Assembly (NCBI RefSeq): GCF_904849725.1 | Contig: NC_058521.1 | Location: 101,108,244-101,172,243, forward strand | Length of the DNA: 64,000 nucleotides | Direction: 5' to 3' | Origin: Hordeum vulgare subsp. vulgare | Lineage: Eukaryota; Streptophyta; Magnoliopsida; Poales; Poaceae | Part shown: piece by piece, positions 33,051 to 45,898 of the stretch | Position numbering within the stretch: the stretch's first letter is position 1 | Layout of the letters: each line of letters begins with the position of its first letter | The notes under the pieces: model-generated | The model's database searches: none | Told to the model about the DNA's origin: nothing | What the model saw: only the letters and a program-made list of their open reading frames with translations | Made by a program: the position numbers and the translations under genes

Positions 33051-34302
33051 TAGGTGTAACTCCTTGAGAATCTTGTTCAATTCTCTTTGGATGACCCTCA
33101 GGATACAAAGGTTCCCGAGTCATTCTACCGCCTCTAGTGACGACTCTAATATAATTATCATTCAACTCATTGAGCAGGTCATTCTGAGCCTTAAGTACTT
33201 GTTCTACCTGAGTAGTAACCATAGAGGCATGTTTACTCAGAAGCTTAAGATCATTGACATTTTTGTCCACACAAGCACTTAAATGACTAAGCATACGAGC
33301 ATTCTGTTCCAATTGTCTGCTAACATAATCATTGAAACTCTGTTGTTTGGCAACAAAGTTATCACTCTCATCAAACCTACGCGGAGAATTTACTTCTACT
33401 ACGTGTATCGGGTTATCGAGACCATGGATCTCTTTGATAGGTGGTAGATTTTTGACATCTTCAGATCTAATGCCTTTCTCTTTCATAGATTTCTTAGCTT
33501 CTTGCATATCTTCTGGACTGAGGAATAGAATACCTCTTTTCTCCGGAGTTGGCTTAACAGGTGGTTCGGGAATAGTCCAAGTATTCTCATTGCACAAGAT
33601 ATTATTCAATAGGATCTCAGCTTGTTCTACAGTTATTTCCCTAAAAACACAACCGACACAACTATCTAGGTGGTCTCTAGAAGCATCGGTAAGTCCATTA
33701 TAGAAGATATCAAGTATTTCATTCTTCTCAAGAGGGTGATCAGGCAAAGCATTCAATAGTCGGACGAGCCTCCCCCAAGCTTGTGGGAGACTCTCTTCTC
33801 CAGCTTGAGCAAAGTTGTATATTTCCTGCAAGGCAGCTTGCTTCTTATGGGCAGGGAAATATTTTTCAGAGAAGTAGTAGACCATATCCTGGGGGCTACG
33901 CACACAACCAGGAGCAAGAGAAGTGAACCAAGTCTTAGCATCATCCCTTAGCGAGAAAGGAAACAGCTTGAGGATATAGTAGTGGCGAATCTTTTCCTCA
34001 CTAGTGAATAGGGTGGCTATATCGTGCAGTTTGGTAAGATGGGCTACAACCATTTCAGACTTATAACCGTGAAAAGGATCAGATTCGACCAGAGTGATTA
34101 ACTCAGGGTCGACAGAGAATTCATAATCCTTATCGGTCACAAAGATAGGCGAAGTAGCAAACTTCGGGTCATATTTCATCCTAGCGTTCAGAGATTTTTC
34201 TTTCCACTTGAGAAGTAGTTTCTCAACATCATAGCTATCCTTACATGCAAGAAAATCCTCAGATATCCCTCCCTCACTTGAGAAGTAGTTTCTCAACATC
34301 AA
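33050..34302 (-). pseudogene. Element C gag (N-terminally truncated)
   Basis: The retrotransposon gag domain is clear: LKLFPFSLRDDAKTWFTSLA, then KYFPAHKKQAALQEIYNF and LPQAWGRLVRLLNALPDHPL. Later comes a coiled-coil-like stretch (LEQNARMLSHLSACVDKNV). The true N-terminus is gone: at 34302 the sequence jumps into the 5' LTR. The Leu-rich codons further upstream are translated LTR microsatellite and not gag. Confidence 0.85.
34205..34301. repeat. 27-bp direct duplication at the deletion junction of element C
   Basis: CACTTGAGAAGTAGTTTCTC followed by AACATCA occurs at 34205-34231 and again at 34275-34301, where the second copy joins directly to LTR sequence. This looks like filler copied during repair of the break that removed the gag start, the primer site and the LTR edge. 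Confidence 0.8.
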
Positions 34303-35226
34303 TTCAACCACACGTGAAAGATTTAGTATCTGCAGCAAAGTATCAGTAGCAAGGTAGTATGATAGAAGTATTAGCAACAGTAACCAGTAGCAGCAAAGTG
34401 ACAGCAGTAGCAGCAAAATTATAGTAGGAGCAGCAGAGTAACACTAGCAGCAGTGACATCAGTAGCGGCAAAGTAACGTAGCAAGGACCAGTAGGAAAAA
34501 CTCGTAGGCATTGGATCGGTTTTGGATGATTATGCCGGATGCTATTCATCATGCAACAGTTATAACACGGAGAGATATGTAACTAGCTCCAATTTGTCAA
34601 TCTAATGTAGGCATGTATTCCGTATGTAGTCATATGTGCTTAGGGAAAAGAACTTGCATGACATCTATTTTCCATCCCTCCCGTGGCAGCGGGGTCCTAA
34701 TGGAAACTACGGTATATTAAGGTTCTCATTTTAATAAAGAACCAGACCAACACATTAACACTTGGTGAATACATGAACTCCTCATACTATGGTCATATCC
34801 GGGAGTGGTTCCGGCTATTGTCACTCCGGGATTGCCGAGTCATAACACATAGTAGGTGACTACAACTTGCAAGATAGGATCTAAAACACACATATATTGG
34901 CGACAACATAATAGGTTCAGATTTGAAATTATGGCACTCGGGCTCTAGTGACAAGCATTAAGCTTGGCAAAGTAGTCGCAACATCAATCTCAAAACATAG
35001 TGGATACTAGGGATCAATCCCCGTCAAAACTAACTCGATTACATGATAGATATCATCCAACCCATCACCGTCCAACAATCCTACGATGAGATTACTCATG
35101 AAAGGTGAAGAGCATCATGGAACTAGCGATGAAGGAAGGTTGATGATGACGATGGCGACGATCTCCCCTCTTCGGAGCCCAGAATGGAGTCCAGATCTTC
35201 CCTCCAGAGGAAGAACAGGAGGTGGC
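34302..35226 (-). repeat. 5' LTR of element C, left piece (U5 end missing)
   Basis: It aligns to 26937-27806 of the 3' LTR, including the microsatellite. The first about 120 bases of the LTR are deleted. It breaks at 35226 where element B inserted. Confidence 0.85.
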
Positions 35227-36788
35227 TGCTGCGGCAACAAAAGTCATTCCCTGGCGCGTAGGAATTCTTCTTGTTACTTCTTTGGTTTGTGTCGGTTTTT
35301 CCCTTGAAGAGGAAAGGGTGATGCAACACAGGAGCAGTAAGTATTTCCCTCAGTTTGAGAACCAAGGTATCGATCCAGAAGGAGGGCCTCGTCAAGTCCA
35401 AAGTACCTGCGCAAACACAAACAAGCTTGCACCCAACGCTTCAAAGGGGTTGTCAATCCCTTCAAGATTGTTTGCAAAGTGAGATCTGAAGGCGGAAAGT
35501 GCAACAAAGTAAAAAGTGTAAGGCTGAAAATATGGTGTGGAGTAGACCCTGGGGGGCATAGTGTTCACTAGAGGCTTCTCTCATAATAGCAAATATCATG
35601 GTGGGTGAACAAATTACTGTCGAGCAATTGATAGAACTCCGCAAAGTCATGACGATATCTAAGGGAATGATCTAGCATATAGGCATCACGTCCGAGACAA
35701 GTAGACCGATACTTTCTGCATCTACTACTATTACTCCACACATCGACCGCTATCCAGCATGCATCTAGTGTATTGAGTTCATGAACAACAGAGTAACTCT
35801 TTAAGCAAGATGACATGATGTAGAGGGATAATCTCAAACCAATGATGAAAACCCCATCTTTTTACCCTTGATGGCAACAACACGATATGTGCCTCGCTAC
35901 CCCTTCTGTCACTAGGTGAGGTCACCGCACGGTATGAACCCAAAACCAAGTACTTCTCCCATTGCAAGAATCATAGATCTAGTTGGCCAAACAAAACCCA
36001 CAACTCGAAGAGAATTACAAGGATATGAAATCATGCATAAGAGAGATCAGAAGAAACTCAAATAAGATTCATAGATAATCTGATCATAAATCCACAATTC
36101 ATCGGACCTCGACAAACACACCGCAAAAGAAGATTACATCGGATAGATCTCCATGAAGATCATGGAGAACTTTGTATTGAAGACCCAATAGAGAGAAGAA
36201 GCCATCTAGTTACTAGCTATGGACCTGTAGGTCTATGGTGAACTACTCACGCATCATCGGAGAGGTCATGGTGTTGATGAAGAAGCCCTCCGTATCCGAA
36301 TCTCCCCTCCGACAGGGCACCAGGATGTGCACAGATGGGATCTTGCGGAGACAGAAGCTTGCGGCGGCGGAAAAGTAATTGCGATCGGTTTTGGATTTTT
36401 TTGGGATTTTCAGGGAATCTATAGGCGCAAGATCTAGGTCAGGGGACGTCCAGGGGGCCCACAAGCCTGGATGGCGCAGCCCCCCCCCCCCGTGGCCGCG
36501 GGTGGGGGCTTGTGGGGGCCCCTGGGGATCTTCTGGCTTGGCTCCCAAGTCCTCCGATCTTCTTCCGTTCCAGAAAAAATCTTTTCGGGGATTTTCTTCC
36601 GTTTGGACTCCATTTCAAAATCTCCTCTGAAAGGGGTCAAAAACATGAAAAAAAACATGAACTGGCACTTGGCACTGAGTTAATAAGTTAGTCCCAGAAA
36701 ATAAATAAAAGGCATGCAAAACATCCAAAGTTTGACAAGATAATAGCATGAAACCATCAAAAATTATAGATACGTTGGAGACGTATCA
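35227..36788 (-). repeat. 3' LTR of element B
   Basis: 1562 bp, from TGCTGCGGCAACAAAAG to GAGACGTATCA on the + strand. A GC-rich inverted repeat with CACAAGCC and GGCTTGTG arms lies at 36452-36520, containing a run of C's near 36481. Same family as the solo LTR at 17163. Confidence 0.92.
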
Positions 36789-36802
36789 AGCATGCCCAAG
36801 CT
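36789..36802 (-). promoter_or_regulatory. Polypurine tract of element B
   Basis: The minus strand reads AAGCTTGGGCATGCT directly before the 3' LTR. The G-run is interrupted compared with K (AAGCTTGGGGATGCT). Confidence 0.7.
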
Positions 36803-37704
36803 TAAATCCTGCTCGTCCTCGAGTAGGGAAGTGAAAAAGAATGAATTTTTGATGCGGAATGCTTCCTAGCATAGTTGTCCTTTGCAACTTCTTTCACGTG
36901 GCATGAATGTTCAGATCTATAAATTCAAAACAATAGTTTGCTATTGACATGAAAACGATAATACTTCAAGCAAACTAGCAAAGTAATCATGAACTTTCAA
37001 AATAACAAGGCCAAAGAAAGTTATCCCTACATAATCATATAGTCTGGCTATGCTCCATCATCCTCACACAACTAATGTAAATCATGCACAACCCCGAAAT
37101 TGGACAAGTAATTGTTTTCGCACTCTTACTTTCTCAAACTTTTTATAACTATCACGCAATACATGAGCGCGAGCCATGGATATAGCACTATAGGTGGAAT
37201 AGAGTGTGGTGGTGGTTGTGAGACAAAAAGGAGGAGATGGTCACATTGACTCGGCGTATCAATAGGCTATGAAGATGCCCATTAATATATATCAATGTGA
37301 ATGAGTAGGGATTGCCATACAAGAGATGCACTAGAGCTATAAGTATGTGAAAGCTCAAGAGGAAAACTAGTGGGTGTGCATCCAACTTGCTTGCTCACGA
37401 AGACCTAGGGCAATTTTGAGGAAGCCCATCATTGGAATATACAAGCCAAGTTATAAAACGAAGATTCCCACTAGCACATGGTAGTGACAAAGCAGGAAGC
37501 TCTCAATCATGAAGAACATGGTGCTAACATGAAGCACAAGTGTGGAAAAAGATAGTAGCACTGTCCCTTCTCTCTTTTTCTCTCATTTCTTTTTTTATGG
37601 GCTCTTAGGCCTCTTTTTTTTCTTTTTTTTCTTTTCTCTTTTTTTGGTTTTTGGGCTCTTTTTTTAATTTCCTCACATGGGACAATGCTCTAATAATGAT
37701 GATC
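36803..37704 (-). other. Non-coding 3' internal region of element B, left of the solo LTR
   Basis: No frame of interest. It includes a long T/C tract on + at 37560-37670, as in element M, and segments shared with M and K. It continues at 41868 after the solo LTR. Confidence 0.75.
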
Positions 37705-40700
37705 TGTCACATCCCTAACCCTTAAGCAAGATAGCATTGTGCTCATGTCTTCTTTGCATTTGCATCTAAGAAGTTTCAACAAAAACAACAAAGTGGCAAA
37801 GGAAAAACTCAAAACCCTAGCCACCATTTCAAATAAAGGAAATCTCAAACTAGTTCAAATCAATGAACCCAAAATGGCCTCAAGAAATGTTCAAACTTTC
37901 TGATAAATCATGAAAGTAAATGAGCATTGGAGAAAACTATTTTCTTGACACTTTAAGCATTTTAAATAAATGCAAAAGCCACTGGTTTCAAATTTAAAAA
38001 TTGAAATCAGAAACTATAATTTTCCAAAAATGTTGAAAACCTTGGAAATGAGTGGGGATATTATAACAAATATTTCAGGAGGTCTAAAATAGTTTTTACT
38101 TTTTGTTTTGGAGCTGAATTAATTAGCAATACAATAATTAGCAAAACAGAAAAACAAAAAGAGAGAAAATGGGAAACAGCTTACCTGTCGCCCAAGCCTG
38201 GCCCGGCCCATCTCCCCGCTCGTCCCCTCCCTCGCGCCAGTAGGCAGCAGGACGTGGCCGCCGCCTCCTCCGGCGCGGCCATGCACCTGCGTGCCTGCCT
38301 GGCCGCCGCCTCGCACTGGCGACGACGGGGATAAGCTCCCCAGAGCCTCCCCTATCCATTCCCCGCCTCGGTTCTCCTCCTCCGCCCGGATCTCCTCCCT
38401 TTCCTTGCTGCCGCCATTAGAGCCGAGCTCGAGCTCGAGCTGCCCGTGACCCTGGCCATAGGATCCCCTCCCAGAGCACGCCATTAGCTCCGCCTCGTCG
38501 CCCTGGTCGTCTCTGCAGAAGCCCAAGCTTCCTCGAGCCCTGCAACGCCCGCAACGCCGTCGTCTTCCACCTCCGGCCGCCGGACCTCTCCCGTCGATTC
38601 GTCGCCCCCAGGCCTTCCCCGAGCCGTCTAAGCTCTGCTCTGCACTCCCCGTGAGCATGCGGTCGTTTCCCCTAAGTTTTCCCCGTCGATCCCCTCCTCT
38701 AGCCCTAGTTTCACCGGAGCCCGACGAGGACCGCCGCTGCCGCTCGTCGCCGGTAGCCCTCCGATGATCAGCTCGTCCTTCCGAGGGCACCAGCAGCTCC
38801 AGGACGACGCGTAGATGCCGTAGCAGCTAAGAACCGAGCGTAGATCCCTCTGGTTCAAAGACCCCGATGACGCCCGAGCTTCGGCCGCCGCTCTGGCTCG
38901 TCGCCGACGCCTCTTCCGGCGACCCTAGCCTCCCCAGTTGGTCCTGCCAGATCGGCCACTTCGCGAGCATGCTGTAGCTGCCAACCGCGTGCGTTTTGGT
39001 GCTGTGCAGCGCCGTCTAGGTCACCTCCGGCGAGCCCTCCGCCGCGGGTCTGGTCGCCGGCGACCACCCTCCGGTGGGCGTCGACGTGGCCGACCATTAG
39101 GGCGTAATCGCCCTCCCCTCAGTCGCTGACAGAGGGCCCCACGCCTGGTCAAACCCCAATTAGGGGCTGGTCAGCGCGGGATTAGTCCCAGAGAGGCTGA
39201 CCAGTGGGGCCCCCCTGTCAGGTTTGACCTGAATAGGTCGGCTGACCTGCTGACGTCAGCCTGAGGCAATAAATAGAATTTCCAGTTTAAAACTAATTCA
39301 GGAAATTGCTAAAATTTGTAAAAATCATAGAAATTAATCTGTAACTCCAATGAAAATAATTTATATATGAAAAAGTATCAGAAAAATTCAAGGATTCTGA
39401 TTATGCTATTTTCAACTATGTTTGAAGAAGTTACAGAACCCTAAATTGTGAAATAAGGAATAATTCAATTCTTTTAATCACCTTATAAATGGAATTTGCA
39501 AAAATATTCAAATTTCATTATATATGCAATGATCACACACTGCCCTAATTACAAATCTGTATCATAACATGACATTTCATGCATGTTAACATCAAGTTGA
39601 ACCGAGCATCAGGTCGAATCAATTAAACCGGTATCCGAGAATACCCGTTTGAATTGCTATTCGAATGTGATTCAAATCAACTCTAAACCTATTACATGTT
39701 GAAAATAATAACTTATCACCTTGCTTTCTCATGCCATGCTCATGCATCATTTTGAGTGCATATGATTGTTATTGAATGTTGCCATTCGTTTCGGTAGGCT
39801 CCGCACCCCTGGATTCCACCGAATATCCGTCTGACGGATATCGTTCCTCCTCTGAGCAACAAGGCAAGCAACCCTTTTGATCATCCCGATAACTCCTATG
39901 TTCTTGCTCCTGCACCTATTTATTGCATTAGGATCAAATGCTTCAACTGCTTTTGCCACGATAGTTGGACCCACTTCCTTTGCATGACTTAACCTTGTCA
40001 CAGTAAATATCCGAACCTTGCAACCTAGCATACCTGGTAGTTGCTTGAGCTATGATGTGCCTTATCCTGCTATGCATGCTATGCTTAGAGTTGTGTATGG
40101 TCTGTCATCTCGGAGATGAACGGAAATGTGGAATGTGTTCGGTGAGCAAAGGTTGTGTGTTGAACTTGATTTGGTAAAGGTACCGGTGAAAGGCTGTGTA
40201 GGAGTACATGGCGGGTTGTTTCATTGGAACCGTCCTTAGGAACTGAGTTCCGTGTATGTAATCCAAGACTAGATACTACCACATGTTGGGCCCTGAAATA
40301 TGACCCCGCTCGGCCTATTAATCGCGTAGTACTCGGTCCAGGAGTTGCAAGTAGTTTCTGGTGTTTATAGTAATGCTGGAGGCCGTGCATGGTGCTAACC
40401 TGGGAGGTGGACCGTGATGCGGTAGGCAGTGGCACGGTGTACCAAGTGGCACCCGGATGGTGGGCTTGGGAACCCTGCGCACATCGTTTGAGGCCGTGGC
40501 GGAAACCTCGGCCGGACTTCCGTACGGGTTACTCTCAGATAGGCGATAAACCTGGACTAGGTACTAGTGTGGTTAACGGTCGTGGCCGACTCCCTCGCTG
40601 GGCTTCCGCTTGAAGGTTGCCGAGGTGCATGACGTGCACATGGCGATAAGTGGCGAGAGCGTGTGTGACAAAGTACACCCCTGCAGGGTTATGATCTATT

Positions 40701-41862
40701 CGAATAGCCGCGTCCGCGGATATGGACTACTTGGAGACATATGTTGTTCATAGATAACTTCAATGGCTACTCATAAAATTGTCAAGATAAGCGTGAGTGT
40801 CGTGGACGGCATTTCCATATGGAGACGGAATGATTCCACGATAGTGTATTGTTGTGGTGTTAGTGGACTCGTGTGCGAGAAATCAGGTTGTCAAAACTAA
40901 TTTCAAAATGCAAGTTGTCTAGCCACGAGTCAAATGCTGGCTTCCCGCATGAAACCCCACAGTACCTTTTGATACCTTGCATGAGTAGTTAGTTCTCCTA
41001 AAGTCTTGCTGAGTACCTTCGTACTCATGTTTGCTTAATAAATGTTGCAGAGGTTGCTAATGACCCTAACGGAGGGTTCTTCATAGACATTGACGACGAC
41101 GAGTAGCTGGTGTCCCAGCTACGATCTGGCCCTACGTCGGCTCTGTAGTATAGTCAGGCCATGTGCCTACTAGTTGCCCTGTCTGTACTCAGACAGTTTA
41201 TAACTCTTCCGCTGGCTTGTATTGTATGACTGCTATTATGGGTCGTGAGACCCTTAATGTGTAATATTATGTGTGTGGCTCTTCCGAGCCTCTTAAATAA
41301 AGCTTGTATGTTTATGGTTATGTTGTGATGCCATCGATGTATCTATACATATCGGTATGCCATGTGTACGTGTGTCTTACTTGGTATGTATGGGGTTCGA
41401 ATACCTAGTCGTGAACTTTAGTAGCACTCCTTACAAGGAAATGCCCCTTTGTGATCCAATGAGCCTTGGTAGTCTGCTACTGCTCCGGACACATTGGTTG
41501 ACCGGCATGTGTCCTTCTTAGCTGCTGTGTCTGTCCTCTTTGGGGAAATGTCACGCGACGTAATGGAGTCCTTGTAGCTTGCTACGACTCGTCTACGTTC
41601 GCTGATGACCGACACCTGCTTTGTTGGGTCATGTATGCCTGTCCTTGTGCGGAACTGCCACTTTGATTTATGACTAGACATGTCGATCCGGGTTCTTTGA
41701 CATTGGATTAGTAGCGACACCTATGGCATACGTGAGTCAAAAGACGCAAACGGTCCCGGCTAAGGTAAGGCTGCAGCCGTGGAGTTAACCGTGCGTGAGA
41801 CCACAAAGAGATGCGATGTGTTACAGGCTGGATTCCTATGGCTTAGGATCGGGGTCCCGACA
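37705..41862. mobile_element. Long solo LTR D (Gypsy-like), 4.16 kb
   Basis: It begins TGTCACATCCCTAACC and ends GGGGTCCCGACA, with an exact TGATC duplication (37700-37704, 41863-41867). The unoccupied site is preserved in element K near 55998-56010. It holds a GC-rich 1 kb block (38180-39160) and AT-rich flanks. An AATAAA at 41296-41301 favours the + orientation. No protein domain is found. LTRs of this length occur in several Triticeae Gypsy families; I cannot name this one safely. Confidence 0.85.
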
Positions 41863-42616
41863 TGATCATCACACTTTTTAGTTACTCAAAGCTCAAAGAT
41901 CACAATGATGATGACTCCATAGGAAATGCCTCCGGCAGTGTACCGGGATGTGCAACGGTCTAGTATGATCATGCAATGGCAATATGATAGTGACGACACA
42001 AGTCATGAGATGGAACGGTGGGAGTTGCATGGAAATATATCTTGGAATGGCTATGAAAATGCCATAGTAGGTATGTATGGTGGCTGTTTTGAGGAAGGAA
42101 TTTGGTGGGTTTGTGCACCGACGAGAATTGCTCAGCACTAGAGAGGCTAGCAATGGTGGAAGGTGAAAGTGCATCTATACCATGGGCTCACATTAGTCAT
42201 GAAGAACTCATATACTTATTGTGAAAGTTTTTATTAGTAATTGAAACAAAGTGCTAAACGCATACTCCGAGGGGAAGGGTTGGTAGGTGTTAACCATCGC
42301 ACGATCCCGACCTCAACACAAAGGATGACAATCAATAGATCAATTATGCTCCGACTTCCTAACATAGCGGTTCACCATACGTGCATGCTACGGGAATCAC
42401 TAACTCCAACACAAGTATTTCCAGATTCCCAACACCCTACTAACATAACTCTCAATATTACCGAATCCACGTCTCAAAACTAATTGAGAGGAATCAAAAC
42501 TTCTCTTTCTATTCAATGCACATGAAGATGGAAGTATTTGCATCCTCTTTGGGTACCTAGCACATTTGGGACTACTTTCATAGCATAAGCCAACTACCAA
42601 ATCACGCACCGCCGTG

Positions 42617-42725
42617 CTCTAAAGATATAAGTGAAGCACAAGAGCAAAAGTATCTAGCTCAAAAGATATAAGTGAAGCACTAGAGCAAAAGTATCTAGCT
42701 CAAAAGATATAAGTGAAGCACTATG
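42617..42725. repeat. 41-bp tandem repeat, about 2.6 units
   Basis: Each unit carries ATATAAGTGAAGCA (42625, 42666, 42707) followed by AGAGCAAAAGTATCTAGCTC. The units are nearly identical, so the duplication is recent, whereas the spaced core motif is also present in M and K. Confidence 0.85.
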
Positions 42726-42910
42726 CGCATTCTAGCAAAATCATGATGATTGCATGTCTCTCTCTCTCAAAAAGGTGTGTAGCAAGGATGATTGTGACAC
42801 AACAAAAAGAAAAGACTCCTAAGATAAAAGACGCTCCAAGCAAAACACATATCATGTGGTGAATAAAAATATAGCTCCAAGTAATGTTACCGATGGATTG
42901 AAGACGAAAG

Positions 42911-42996
42911 AGGGGATGCCTTCCCGGGGCATCCCCAAGCTTAGGATTTTTGGTGTCCTTGAATTTGGCTTGGGGTGCCTTGGGCATCCGCAAGCT
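42911..42996 (-). repeat. Two hairpin plus polypurine-like modules in element B
   Basis: Module 1 is GGGGATGCC, six bases, then GGCATCCCC, continuing into CCCCAAGCTTAGG (42912-42945). Module 2 (42968-42996) repeats the plan with TTGGGGTGCC and GGGCATCCGCAAGCTTG. The minus strand of each reads like the element's polypurine tract. Equivalent pairs lie in M (48912-48990) and K (57169-57260). Confidence 0.7.
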
Positions 42997-43647
42997 TGAG
43001 CTCTTTCCACTCCTTATCTCTTTGTCCAAGAGAACGTCACCCAAAACTTGAAAACTTCACAACACAAAACTTAAACAGAACCTTGTGATAACATTAGTAC
43101 AAGAAAACAAACTACCACTTCTTTTGGTACTGTAGAAAACTTGAACTCCATCTATATTGATGATGGGCTACTTATTCTCACTTTTCCATGGCTAGTACCC
43201 CCCGATACTAACCATAGTTTCATCAAAACAAGCACACAACTCAACAAAAATATAATCTGTCAAAAACAGACCAGTCTATAGCAATCTGTATACTTCGTAT
43301 ACTTCTGGTACCTCAAAAAATCTGAAACATTACGACGGTCTGGAGAAAAAGCATATCAATCAGCATAAAAAAGAATCAACTCAAAGATCTTTCTGAATAA
43401 AAATGAAAAATCATCTCGTTAGCGAAAAGTTTCTGTGTTTTTCCAGTAGGATCAAACAACCATTACCAAGACTAGTCATAAAGGTTTTGCTTGGCTCAAA
43501 CACAAAAAGAAACACAAAAAACACAATCAAAACAGAATTATGAAAGTGTGGACACAACAAAACAGGAAGAAAAAAATAAATTCATTGGGTTGCCTTCCAA
43601 CAAGCGCTATTGTTTAACACCCTTAGCTAGGCATAGGAGCGATAGAA

Positions 43648-44481
43648 TCACGTACCGTCGTCTTTGGTGCTCAAACCATAAGTAGCCCTCATCATGGATT
43701 CATAAGGCAATCTTATTTTCTTTCTAGGAAAGTGTTCCATGCCCTTCCTTAATGGAAATTGAAATCTAATATTCCCTTCCTTCATATCGATGATAGCACC
43801 GATAGTCCTTAGGAAAGGTCTACCAAGAATAATAGGGCATGTAGGATTGCAATCAATGTCAAGCACAATGAAATCCACGGGTACATAGTTCCTATTTGCA
43901 ATAATAAGAACATCATTGATCCTTCCCATGGGTTTCTTGATAGTAGAATCAGCAAGATGCAAATTAAGAGAATACTCTTCAATCTCATTAAAACCCAGAA
44001 TATCACATAAAGACTTTGGAATCGCAGAAACACTAGCACCCAAATCACACAAAGCATTGCACTCATAGTTTTTGATTTTGATTTTGATGGTAGGTTCCCA
44101 CTCATCATGAAGCTTTCTAGGGATAGAGACTTCCAATTCAAGTTTCTCTTCAAGAGCTTTTATCATAGCTTCGACGATATGATCGGTAAAGATTTTGTTT
44201 TGGCTATAAGCGTGTGGAGAGTTCAACATGGATTGCATCAAAGAAATGCATTCAACCAAGGAGCAACTATCATAATTGAATTCCGTGAAATCCACGGTAG
44301 TAATTTCATTACTACTCAAAGTTTTAACGTCTTCTACTCTACTTTTAATGCTTTTAGCATCAAGATAGATGGACTCCAAATAATTGGGGCACTTTTCAAC
44401 CAAAGTGGATTCATATCCAGCCCCATAATCATTAGGTTTGACACAAGAAAACAAAGATTCAATGGGAGTCACACCAAGCAC
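43648..44481 (-). pseudogene. Element B aspartic protease region
   Basis: A 277-codon frame with the retropepsin core NALCDLGASVSAIPKSLCDI (catalytic Asp intact at 44044-44046), then DFIVLDIDCNPTCPIILGRP and GAIIDMKEGNIRFQFPL, all typical of Athila-lineage proteases. The N-terminal part is the linker from gag. It ends with a stop and is not followed by reverse transcriptase, so the element lacks a polymerase. The upstream gag is frameshifted, so this part is unlikely to be made. Confidence 0.82.
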
Positions 44482-45718
44482 TTAAGATCTTCGTGATTCT
44501 CATCACGAGAACACGCCTTTTTAAGCCATTCATGTCTAGCACGAATTTGGGCGATTCTTTCTTGGCTCTCAATCATGGAAACACACATAGCTTTCAAAAT
44601 TCCATCCATGTTGATTTTGGGAGGAGCACATCTAACTTTCAAAGCATCAACATCACAAGAAATCCTATCGACGCTCTTAGCCAAATCGTCAATTTTGAGT
44701 AGTTTTTCCTCTATGGACTCATTGAAAATCTTTTGAGAGTTGATGAACTCTTTGATATTACTCTATAGATAAGAGGGTAATCTGTTGTAATTTCCATGGG
44801 TATTGTTGTAGGAGTTGCCAAAGTTATTAGAGGAGTTACTAAAAAAGGCCTAGGAACATATTTTCCTGTAAAAGCGTTGTTGTTGCCAAGGTTATTCCTA
44901 CCAACAAAATTAACGTCGGAGCTAGCGTTGCTACTCTCAATCAAAGAAGACAAAGGCATATCATTAGGATCCAAAGGAGCACTTCTTCTAGCAACCAAAT
45001 TCATTAACTCATCCATCTTAGCACTCAACGAGTTAATTTCCTCTATAGCGTGTACCTTCTTACAAGTAGGTGACCTTTCAGTGTGCCACTAAGAGTAGTT
45101 CGTCATGATGTTGTCTAAGAGCTTTGTGGCTTCTCCTAACATGATTTCCATGAACGTTCCACCTGAGGCGGAGTCCAAGATATTTCTAGAAGCGAAATTC
45201 AAGCCAGCATAAAAGATTTGAATAATCATCCAAAGACTCAAGCCATGAGCGGGACAATTTCTAATCATTAATTTCATTCTCTCCCAAGCTTGTGCAACAT
45301 GTTCATGATCAAGTTGATTGAAATTCATGATATCATTACGGAGAGAGATGATCTTAGCCGGCAGAAAATACTTGGATATATAAGTATCTTTGCACTTAGC
45401 CAAGAATCGATACTATTTTTGGGCAAAGAAGAAAACCAAGTTTTTGCACGATCTCGCAAAGAGAAAGGAAAAAGCTTCAATTTAATCACGTCATTATCCA
45501 CATCTTTTTCTTTTGCATATCACAAATCTCAATGAAGTATTGAGATGGGATGCGGCATCTTCACTAGGAAGGCCAGACAATTGCTCTTTCATAACAAGAT
45601 TCAGCAAAGAGGCATTGATTTCGTATGACTCCGCACTAGTGGCGGGAGCAATCGGAGTACTAATAAAATTATTATTATTATTATTCGAGAAGTCACAAAG
45701 CTTGGTGTTTTCGTTCAT
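44469..45718 (-). pseudogene. Element B gag (frameshifted)
   Basis: It starts MNENTKLCDFSN at 45718, after a leader of about 180 bases from the primer site. An Asn run is encoded by an ATT microsatellite (45664-45684). The reading continues to about 45530, then needs two frame changes to follow FPFSLRDRAKTWFSSLP and the open part 45403-45089 (KYFLPAKIISLRND, DHEHVAQAWERMKLMIRNCP). C-terminal pieces lie at 45028-44711 and 44684-44469. It is a structural particle protein in origin. Confidence 0.82.
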
Positions 45719-45898
45719 GGTGACTTCATCAAGCAAGCAAGCACACGAGCAAACAAAAAGCGGGCGAGAAAAAGGGCGAAGGAAAAAGGCAAATTGGTGA
45801 AGTGGGGGAGAGGAAAACGAGAGGCAACTGGCCAACAAAGTAAATGCAAGAGATGAGTTTGTGACACCTACTTGGATGAGTTCTTGACTTGATCTTCC

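Larger units (their letters stand above)
41863..43647 (-). other. Non-coding 3' internal region of element B, right of the solo LTR
   Basis: It holds three spaced ATATAAGTGAAGCA motifs (42625-42720), the two hairpin/polypurine-like modules (42911-42996), and no coding sequence. It ends at the protease stop. Confidence 0.75.

Noticed and set aside
34303..34416. Leu-rich N-terminus of the long gag frame as a signal peptide
   Set aside because: It is translated CAG-type microsatellite of the 5' LTR, joined to gag by a deletion.
38119..38790. 223-codon frame in solo LTR D as a gene
   Set aside because: Gly/Arg-rich shadow of a GC-rich block; no recognised domain.
42617..42725. Evenly spaced repeats as a CRISPR-like array
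   Set aside because: Plant nuclear DNA inside a retrotransposon; the whole 41-bp unit, spacer included, is repeated, so it is an ordinary tandem duplication.
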